Shown piece after piece: positions 56,752-64,000 of a stretch of DNA of 64,000 bases (position 1 is the first letter of the stretch; the number at the start of each line of letters is the position of its first letter). The DNA lies in contig OZ007575.1 in the NCBI GenBank assembly GCA_963931925.1, forward strand, positions 36,465,850-36,529,849, given 5' to 3'. Under the pieces are notes generated by a model. It was not told the DNA's origin, did no database searches, and worked only from the letters and a program-made list of their open reading frames with translations. The position numbers and the translations under genes were made by a program. The stretch comes from Onchidella celtica. Lineage: Eukaryota > Mollusca > Gastropoda > Systellommatophora > Onchidiidae.

Positions 56752-56894
56752 TGGAGAAACAGAAAGAGAAAGAGAAACCTCCAGTGAAGACAGAGAGCAA
56801 AGCTTCCCAGACAGACAAAAAGCGGCGAGGAAAGTTGACGGGAATATTGTGCCCCTTCTGCAAGTTCTCGTGTGAATATGGGAGGGAATTTTAG
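56752..56894 (+). CDS. Rab effector gene, exon 8 (last coding exon)
   Basis: Acceptor TTTTCTCCACAG. Enters with two bases, then EKQKEKEKPPVKTESK, a basic DKKRRGK stretch and ILCPFCKFSCEYGREF followed by TAG at 56892-56894. Three cysteines (CPFC, SC) at the very end look like half of a zinc finger, so the protein could use this stop or splice on to an exon beyond, but no donor is convincing. No polyadenylation signal is seen near the stop; an AATAAA lies near 57739, inside a MITE. Confidence 0.65.
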
Positions 56895-56924
56895 GCTTTG
56901 CAAACTATATTATGGGCATCATGC

Positions 56925-57331
56925 CAAAGATACTACATACAATGAGATGAGACAGCTGCCGTGTTTAGTGTGCATAGATTTCGCACCGCCAGCTAGCGGC
57001 AAATGCGAGGTAGACATGAAAAGTGCTGTATTTTACAAAGCCAAATAGGGCAGATATTGAATTTTGTTCAATGTTCAGTTATCGCTGTAAGCCTTGACTG
57101 GCGCCATTTGTCTTGTAATTTTAACTTCAATCATTGTGGGAAAAATTCTGGCTATTTTTTTTTTTCAGTAACAATGTAAAAATACCGCATCATTAATTTA
57201 TCATTATATCAAGCATTCTTTTATGCTATGCCCCATGGGCCCCGCCTCCGATCAACGGGCAAACTATGTGCACGATATTTTTAGAAGGGCGAAGAAGGTA
57301 GTGTCTCATCTTATTGTGCCTAGTATCTTTG
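56925..57331. mobile_element. MITE family A, copy 2
   Basis: 407 bp with inverted ends of about 29 bases: CAAAGATACTA...ACAAT-AGATGAGAC on the left and GTCTCATCTTATTGT...TAGTATCTTTG on the right. Collinear with 49244-49627. Non-coding. Confidence 0.85.
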
Positions 57332-57339
57332 ATCAGATT

Positions 57340-57615
57340 AAGCCCGGTCATACACAGTCCGGTGCTGCCAGCAAAATGTACATCAAAGAAATAATGGCAG
57401 AATCTGACTGTGTTTAGCTGGGTATGATAGAGTCTTCCCGGATTTACTAAGAAAACATATGGGAGATTATGGTGGGCACTTTTTGCCTGCCAGCATCTGA
57501 CTGCAGGCCAGGCTTAGTATGATAGGATCCTCCCGGATTTACTGAGAATATAAATAGAAAATTCTTCTCTGCCAGAATCTGACTGCGTCTGACTAGTCTC
57601 CTGCGGTATGATATC
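57340..57615 (+). repeat. Interspersed repeat family C, copy 2
   Basis: Matches 1360-1605. It begins nine bases after MITE family A copy 2. Internal subrepeats CTGCCAGCATCTGACTG, TTAGTATGATAG and TCCCGGATTTACT occur two to three times. Confidence 0.65.
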
Positions 57616-57682
57616 TCTTAAAAGAAGCTCTGTGAACGGTCTCCAACGACTGTGTATGGAAAACATGATTTTGAAATTGTGA

Positions 57683-57919
57683 GTGGATCTGGCGAGATTG
57701 GGCTTAAAGGTGAAATTTTAATAACCTCTTTAAAAAAATAAAAATAAAATACATGTATTTCTTATACGATTTCAAGCAAAATATTCTATCTGAAGGCAGA
57801 GAAATAACTGATCTGCATTTCATGAGCAAATTCTCAATTTTCATAGAAATTTTTCCTTCTTTGGGGGGGTTTTATTGGAATATGGTCTTTCACCTTAAGC
57901 CCAATTTCGCCACACCCAC
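57683..57919. mobile_element. MITE family B, copy 1
   Basis: Terminal inverted repeats of about 30 bases: GTGGATCTGGCGAGATTGGG on the left; on the right the complement reads GTGGGTGTGGCGAAATTGGG. Both continue GCTTAA-GGTGAAA. The second copy is 63112-63346. Confidence 0.85.
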
Positions 57920-57997
57920 TTACATTTGGTAAAACTGCACAGTGCAGACCTGCCAACTACATGACCACATAAACAAAGGACACCCCAAGAGGCAAGT

Positions 57998-58202
57998 ACA
58001 CCCATGCCCAATAAAGGCTAACTGAAACCATCAGATGTACACCCATGCCCTATAAAGGCTAACTAAAACTATCAGTCGTCCACCCATGCCCCATAAAGGC
58101 TAACTGAAACTATCATTTGAACACCCATGTTCTCTAAAGGCTTAATGAAACTATCATTTATACACTCATGCCCTTTAAAGGCTAGCTGAAACTACCAGCT
58201 CT
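57998..58202 (+). repeat. Tandem repeat, five 41-bp units
   Basis: Units start at 57998, 58039, 58080, 58121 and 58162. Each contains CACCCATGCCC-ATAAAGGCT and GAAACTATCA with increasing divergence; there are no length changes. Confidence 0.93.
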
Positions 58203-59094
58203 ATCATATTATTTATAGTGGCAGATATGTGCACCCTGCGATTGCTGTCTGGATATTGACTGAACTGGGCTTTATCCTCCCTCCTGGCAGGAATTACTTT
58301 CTCTTTAAAAAAAGTAAACAAATATACATTATAGGCCTATATATGTGTATACATTATACATATACTTTATACAATACTTATGGAGCTAGAGAGTGGACAT
58401 GTACGCACCTAAAACTTCGTGACTACCGGACCAAAAATTATGAAACTTTGTGAACTACTGCCTCAAGTTTTGATTATAACTGACTTACGTGGACATGTCA
58501 GTTTTGACAATAGAAGTCAGTCTTTAATGTCATTCATTTACGATTTTTGAGCTGCAACAAAAAGAGAAGCATTTTCGTGGAGCAGAATTGACAACTATGG
58601 CTGGGAATTTGGTATTATTTAAGGTTTTCGTTTTTTGTCCTGTTTCTGCTCTTAGAATGGACACTTGCGCTAGTAAGTAGTATATAAAAATAAATGTTCA
58701 CGCCCCAGCAACACTGTAAATATACAGAGCACTCCTGTCAAATAAAAGATAGTTGGCAGGTCTGACAGTGTACTGAAAATTACAATATCAGCAACGAATT
58801 AAGCATGAATATAATAAAAAATATTGTAACAATCTTTATTTCTGAACAAGAACAACAATAATACCAAACAACTGCAAATAAATTTGACAACTTAACGCGT
58901 GCATGTACATGTATAATATCTCACTGTTATCAACAATCAACATCATTAACGCAAACAATTAATATCAAAACAAAACATCTCCCTCAACTTTACATACCAG
59001 ACAAAAACTGCCATACATCTCACTATTATACAATCATATTACATGTATATAAAAAAAAAAAAGTGGTGGGAGTGGACATGTACGCACCTAAAAC
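58203..59094. other. No recognised gene
   Basis: AT-rich, apparently unique sequence. The phrase GTGGACATGTACGCACCTAAAAC occurs at 58393-58415 and again at 59072-59094, a 23-base direct repeat 679 bases apart. Confidence 0.5.
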
Positions 59095-59545
59095 TTTGTG
59101 GTGCAAACTTTGACCCTCTCCCCCCCCCCCCTCCCTCCCTCCCCCCCTTTTTTTTTTTTGCTTGCTCAACGCTACAGCCCAAATGACACTTTGAAAAATT
59201 ATAAAATAAATTTTCTCAAGTGTCATCTTATCTAACTTATTCCCTTTCTAACTCTTGTGTTTATTCAACCTTCAGGCAATTTTTTCAAAAAAAGTTGTTA
59301 ACATGTAAAATGCTTTTTTGTGCTCCCTTTGATAAGCCAAAGGCACGGGAGACCACAGAGTTCTATAGAGCGTTCAATTTGGTGCGATTTCCTCGCCCAA
59401 AAATCAGTGTGGGGTGCATTGGCGCGCATGTAATCACTAGCAAGACTGTAGAATAGTATTTAGCACTGGAAAATTTCTTGATCAGAAAAAGAGAAGGAAA
59501 AAAATTTGGGTTTATCCCGGGTACCTCTCTAATTTATACATACAC
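59095..59545 (+). repeat. Interspersed repeat family F, longest copy
   Basis: Runs from GTGGTGCAAACTTTGACC through GCTACAGCCCAAATGACAC, a TTTATTCAACCTTCAGGCA stretch and GCGTTCAATTTGGTGCGATTT to TTTATCCCGGGTACCTC. It contains a C-run and T-run at 59118-59160. Confidence 0.7.
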
Positions 59546-59959
59546 GTAGTTATTAATACAAAACTAATTGTTCAACAACAATTTAAATACATGTAATAAA
59601 GTGACTATATGTGACCCGCTCTAGGGAAGTGGTCCACACTGGAATAGCAATAATTTGGCCAGATTTCAACACTTTTACATGAAATCGAGTGCATTCTTTT
59701 CAGGGCCGTTTGTACTTTCACAGTAGTGTATATACCCCTAATTCAATTCTAATAAAACAAACAAACTGAAAATGTGGACCATTTCCCTAGAGCGCCTCAC
59801 ATAGTCATATACATGCAATAATATGTGTATATATATTTGGGTCATGTGGCCATGTTGGATTGGTCTGAACAATGAATTGTAAGAGGATGGAAGTTGTCTA
59901 GTCGACTACAGTAACTTTTTCATGTCTGCGAAATGGCCATGGAAACTGTATCGAAAATA

Positions 59960-60155
59960 GACAAAGCCAAATAAAGACATTAATGCCCTTGTCTATGTTA
60001 CTCTTTATTGCCGGAATGTATTTACAAAAAAACAACTTTTGAGAATTTTACCAATGTTATAACATTTATACGGAACCATTTAAATTTAGTTCTGTTTGTG
60101 AAATTTAGATTAATGAAGCTCTGAATAAAAACACAAATAAAGTACCCAAATAAAT
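59960..60155 (+). repeat. Interspersed repeat family G, copy 3
   Basis: Shares CTTTTGAGAATTTTACCAAT, a TTTATACGGAACCATTTA stretch and AAGCTCTGAATA...AAATAAAGTACCCAAA with the copies at 1-335 and 26375-26925. Confidence 0.65.
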
Positions 60156-60360
60156 CTTTATCTTCCGTACATGCCGTAGAACCCAAACTCAAACGTATTA
60201 ATAAATCCAGTAAAAGGCAGACATACAAAACGTGTAGATATCCATTGGAATACCACTATACACTGCTGTGATACTGAGCATTTCAGTCACTGTTGTGAAA
60301 AAAATTAAAGACCTATGCAGGCTACATCTGTATTTTTTTTCCTCAGGCACGTCCAACATA

Positions 60361-61270
60361 GGATAAGATAAGATAAGATAAATTTTATTCGTCCTTGTAC
60401 AAGGAAATTTGTTTTGATCATTGAATACATAACAATACAGTTACAGAAGCAGAAAGTATGATACATAGCGCGCACACACACATATATACACACACACTGA
60501 TAAATTAACTAAATTAACAAAATTAACAGTGCACACAATATGCTTCCCTAACTAAAACACATTGACCTGACACGCAGGACATAATTCAACTGTGCACAGA
60601 TTACGATCAAGATGACGACATTATTGTAACATCCTAGTTGATGATGGAATAAACGATTTAAAGTAGCGCTCAGTTTTAGTTTTCTTTGACAACAGCCTTA
60701 AACTTCTTACAGATCTTATGTATTCCTTGTTCAGGGGATGTTGGGGGTCATTTATAATAATATTAGCTTTTTTAATACAAGCACCAGTGTACAGCTCATC
60801 AAAATATGGCAGATCACAGATACAAATTTTGGATGCTTTTTTAATTAAATTATTGATCTTATTTTTATCTTTTTGTAAGATGTTTCCTCCCCAACAGACA
60901 ACTCCATACATCAAAACGCTCTGAATAGCCATGGTGTAAAATATTTTCAGAATGCTTTTGCTAACTTTTAAAAAGCGGAGCTTTCTGAGGAAATACATGC
61001 GCTGGTTGGCTTTCTTGTATACATATGTTACATGCGCATGCCAGTTAAGCAATGAATCAATAGTAATGCCAAGATATTTGGCCTCTGTGACAATTTCAAC
61101 CTCTTCATTGTTGATAGTAAGAGGGCAAACAGGATCGTTGTTATTTTTCCTAAAGTCAAAAACAAGCTCTTTTGTTTTCTTAACATTCAGTAGAAGATAG
61201 TTGTTATTACACCAACAATGAAAGGATTGTACAATGTTAGAATATTCGTGTAGAGATCGCTTTTCTCATC
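60361..61270 (-). pseudogene. 5'-truncated LINE (CR1/Jockey-type RT end)
   Basis: On the minus strand a frame runs from about 61263 to 60621: FHCWCNNNYLLLNVKKTKE, LVFDFRKNN, EAKYLGITIDSLLNW, then YKKANQRMYFLRKL, VLMYGVVCWGG and KASKI-to-HPLNKEY. This is the thumb and C-terminal region of reverse transcriptases in the CR1/Jockey/RTE-like groups. The catalytic motifs are missing upstream. The 3' end has GGACGAATAAAATTTATCTT and a (TTATC)n tail at 60361-60381, a typical CR1-like ending. The frame is intact over about 214 codons, so the insertion is fairly young. Confidence 0.8.
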
Positions 61271-62340
61271 TGTTCTTCAAATTATCCTATTTTTGTTACT
61301 GAATTTCCCACCAAGCCACTTTCAGAATGCTGAATAAATATAGATGTTCTGAACTGCAGCAGAGTTTTTTCTAACGGTGTGGTTGAAAATCGTGTTTATG
61401 TACTGCTGTTGCGTGTGCTGTCGGTTGATTTTGACATTCAAGACATCTACCTGAGCTTTACTATTAAAACTTCAAGTTTTAAACAACTGACACAGTATAT
61501 TTACACACTGTTATATGAATTATTGCCTTGATTTGATTTTGTCATTAGGCCTACCAGTTACATTTGGAACAGAAATCCCATTAATTTAAGTAACTTAATT
61601 TTCAGCATGACATCGACAGCTAAAAAAGTGAATTTTATTGAGAAAGATATTTCTTCCTTTGAGAAATTCAAAACATTAGCTAAAATCCCTCCTGCACTGA
61701 AATTATCTACTGACTGATTGATGGTTTTGTACAACATGAAAGTGTATGAATTTGTAAGTACACAAATGAGGGGGAGGGAGAGAGAGAGAGAGACGGGGGA
61801 GGGAAGAGAGAGAGAGAGCGAGAGGGAGAGAGAGGGAAGAGAGCGAGAGGGAGGGAAAGGGGAGAATGAGAGAGGAGAGCAAGAGAGCCAAAGGAGAGAG
61901 GGAGGAGAGAAGAAAGAGGCAGAAAGAGAGCGTTGTTACTACATATAGCCTAGTTCATGTGAGTTATGAAACGTTCATCTTGTTTTTTTAATGTGTGGCT
62001 TTGCAACTTAAATCTTTTTTCTCCCTTATATATATATAACAACAAATGCAGCTTCAAGTTCAGATTAAAACAACGAAACATTTATTCAGTCAACAATTTA
62101 TACAATACCCAACATTCTGTCATACATGATAATGTAGGCCTACTTCCTGTGAGGAGATTAAAATCTTGCAGATCAAGTAATCCCAATTTGTTAATGTGTT
62201 TGTTTTCATTGGTACCGGCACTGCATGGATCCAACGAGGTACCAGTACTTGATTAATAAGCACTTACATATTATTGAGAACAGTTCACATACGGTAGTTC
62301 ACACTTCAAAGTATCAAAGCAAAGGGGGCTAGCTACATAT
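61271..62340. other. No recognised gene; GA-rich tract
   Basis: A purine tract (GAGAGAGGGAG and similar) spans 61769-61930. The rest is AT-rich. Frames through the purine tract are low-complexity. Confidence 0.5.
61769..61930. repeat. Polypurine (GA/GGA)n tract
   Basis: About 160 bases nearly all purine on the + strand. Confidence 0.9.
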
Positions 62341-62415
62341 AATAATAATAATAATAATGTATAGCATTTATATAGCGCATATCCATTTAAAATGCTCTAT
62401 GCGCTTTACAGAAAC
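62341..62415 (+). repeat. (AAT)n plus TATATAGCGC...GCGCTTTACA repeat end
   Basis: An ATAATAATAAT run followed by CATTTATATAGCGCATATCC and ATGCTCTATGCGCTTTACAG. This phrase, with AAT units, is a common dispersed tail in many marine animal genomes. It is recognised from memory and its family name is uncertain. Confidence 0.55.
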
Positions 62416-62529
62416 AACATGTCAACCACAGAGCAGAATGGAGCTGCCTGCGAAGCGCTCAACACACTGCACTGCTTCTTTCTCTCTCCCTGTCTCACTC
62501 ACTCTCTCTCTCTATCTCAGAGCAAATTG

Positions 62530-62620
62530 TAACGCAGCCTGTTAGGCGCAGTTCACAACTCACAACAGTTCACACTCACAGCAGTTCACAACACACAGCA
62601 GTTCACAACACACAACCCAA
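62530..62620 (+). repeat. CAGTTCACAACACACA tandem repeat
   Basis: Imperfect units of 10-18 bases containing CAGTTCACA repeat about five times. Confidence 0.7.
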
Positions 62621-63111
62621 ATAATATTTGAATATTTATTAATAACAATATATATTTAATAATGAATAATAAATTTTGTTGCTGCTGGTGGGGAGGGGGG
62701 ATGATATGGATAAATTTTAATCTATTAATTTCAGTTTTCAATATAGGCCATGGGACCAAAATCCTAGCTAGTCTCTAAAGTAAATTTTGTTACGCACTCC
62801 CTAGGGAAAAGCCAGATATGGTTTTAATATGAATGACAAGCTACAAGTTTGGTCCCATGGCCTATAATCTCTTGCCAAGTGTCAGGCATGCCATACCAAC
62901 TTTTTTATAATCTTCTTTTTTTTTAATAGAGGGGAGAGGACATGGTGACAGAAAGTTAAACTGTTTGGTCTACAAACATGTAACATGTCTCGGCCTTTTA
63001 TTAGAAGGGCAGAGGATCAGATTTTTTTTTTTTTTAATTGTTTCACTTTGATTACAATGGTTTTTATAGCACCAATGTAAATTATTTGCCATACTAATAC
63101 GAGCTATGTCA
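62621..63111. other. No recognised gene; short inverted pair
   Basis: TATAGGCCATGGGACCAAA at 62742-62760 occurs inverted as TTTGGTCCCATGGCCTATA at 62849-62867, a perfect 19-base arm with about 90 bases between. It may be a small foldback element. Otherwise AT-rich. Confidence 0.6.
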
Positions 63112-63346
63112 GTGGATCTGGCATAACTGGGATTAACTTGATTTAGGTGACATTTTTAAACTCTTTAAAAAATTAAAATAAAATATTTCTAAGATGATTT
63201 AGAGTAAAACATTGTAACTGGCCGCAGAAAAATGGCTAATTATTAATTTCAAAAAGCAAATCCCAATTTCCATAGAAAATTTTCCTGCTTTGGATTTTCT
63301 CACAAATTTGGTCTTTCACCTTAAGCCCAATTTCACCAGATCCAGT
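63112..63346. mobile_element. MITE family B, copy 2
   Basis: The left end GTGGATCTGGCATAACTGGG and right end TTAAGCCCAATTTCACCAGA with TCCA are inverted repeats. Collinear with 57683-57919, about 75% alike by eye. Confidence 0.8.
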
Positions 63347-63644
63347 CAGATCCTGATCTCCACTTAGATACTGGCACTGATGGATCCCAATGAAATCTCC
63401 TGGATCTGGACCTACATGTATATATATTCATACCTGCTCTATTCAAAGAAAATGCAAAGTTAAATCACTCAAGTTGCTAACGGCTAGCACCAGGCTACTT
63501 TAACACATCAGCTCACTTTTTCTACTGAACATCACGGTCATAAGTAATCTTATTCAGGGCCAATCCTGATGCAGAGAAACATATGCTTTGCAGATAACAG
63601 CTTTTTGTAGCAACAAAATTTTGTGCTTTGAGATTTCTGTCCAA

Positions 63645-64000
63645 CTTCCAGGCTGCCATGGAAGATGTGTATTTTAGTTACTTCATTCATTTTATCTCGA
63701 ATAGATTATTGCAATTCTCTTCTTGCTGGAATAACATCAGATAAACTGTCTAAAATTCAAGTCATTCAAAACAACGCAGCCAAATTGATTACCAAGAAAA
63801 AACAAGCTGACCACTTCACGCCTTTGTTAAAAGAACTGCACTGGCTTCCAATAACAGAAAGAATTACACACAGAATTGCTGTTTTTTGCTACAATTGTTC
63901 AAATAACACCGCATCCAGCTATCTCCAAAACTCTTTACAAGTCTACACACCATCTCATTCACAAAGATCATCAAGTGACAAAACAATCTTAAGAATCCCA
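63645..64000 (+). pseudogene. CR1/L2-type LINE RT fragment, runs off the window
   Basis: In one frame: LSRIDYCNSLLAGITSDKL, IQVIQNNAAKLITKKK, FTPLLKELHWLPITERI and THRIAVFCYNC, then YLQNSLQVYTPSHS. The phrase R-x-DYCNSLLAG...QN-AA-L...LHWLP is the C-terminal signature of CR1/L2-like reverse transcriptases. No stop appears before the window end. The upstream catalytic part is absent, so it is 5' truncated; the 3' end lies outside. Confidence 0.85.

Noticed and set aside
61718..61948. RE-rich frame at the polypurine tract
   Set aside because: Low-complexity translation of a GA tract with no splice context.

Overview
This window is animal nuclear DNA. It shows spliced exons with GT/AG borders, AT-rich intergenic DNA, many microsatellites, tRNA-derived SINEs, LINEs, Ty3/Gypsy-type LTR elements and short inverted-repeat elements. 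The LTR element types, the SINE and the AGATCTAGATCT runs suggest a mollusc, most likely a gastropod. That is an inference from repeat style; no marker gene fixes the species. One 200-base assembly gap (29450-29649) lies in a tetranucleotide repeat.

One host gene is well supported. It runs on the + strand from about 24.9 to 56.9 kb and I could assemble it by hand from eight exons: 24922-25223, 28740-28976, 30757-30848, 31868-34723, 46690-46739, 48385-48472, 55143-55178 and 56752-56894. All splice phases agree, giving one frame of 1267 codons plus stop. Residues about 75-190 form a Rab-binding domain of the rabphilin/RIM/Noc2/Slp type: a helix, an eight-cysteine FYVE-like zinc finger and a TGEW motif. 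The 2.86-kb exon 4 encodes a lysine/glycine-rich block, then an aspartate/glutamate-rich block, a helical segment and a long polar tail. No C2 domain is seen. A possible alternative first exon (48000-48164) encodes a small cysteine-rich N-terminus that splices in phase to exon 6.

The left part (1-24.9 kb) is mostly mobile DNA: a nearly full-length Tx1/L1-type LINE (about 2000-7547), a minus-strand SINE (8.8-9.2 kb), a minus-strand Ty3/Gypsy element with a truncated 3' LTR (11.4-15.6 kb), a LINE fragment (18.4 kb) and several short inverted-repeat elements.

The host introns hold further insertions. Intron 4 carries a complete 7.9-kb minus-strand LTR element (37943-45840) with 1275-bp LTRs, a 5-bp target duplication, a Pro-tRNA-like primer site, integrase encoded before reverse transcriptase (Gmr1-like order) and an integrase lacking its catalytic core. 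Introns 5-7 hold two SINEs, a broken DDE transposase, a THAP-like fragment and a 1211-bp solo LTR inside a repeat whose uninterrupted copy lies at 17.8-18.1 kb. A SINE tail in intron 7 has expanded into a uniform 27-copy, 22-bp minisatellite. Downstream of the gene are more inverted-repeat elements and two 5'-truncated LINE fragments.
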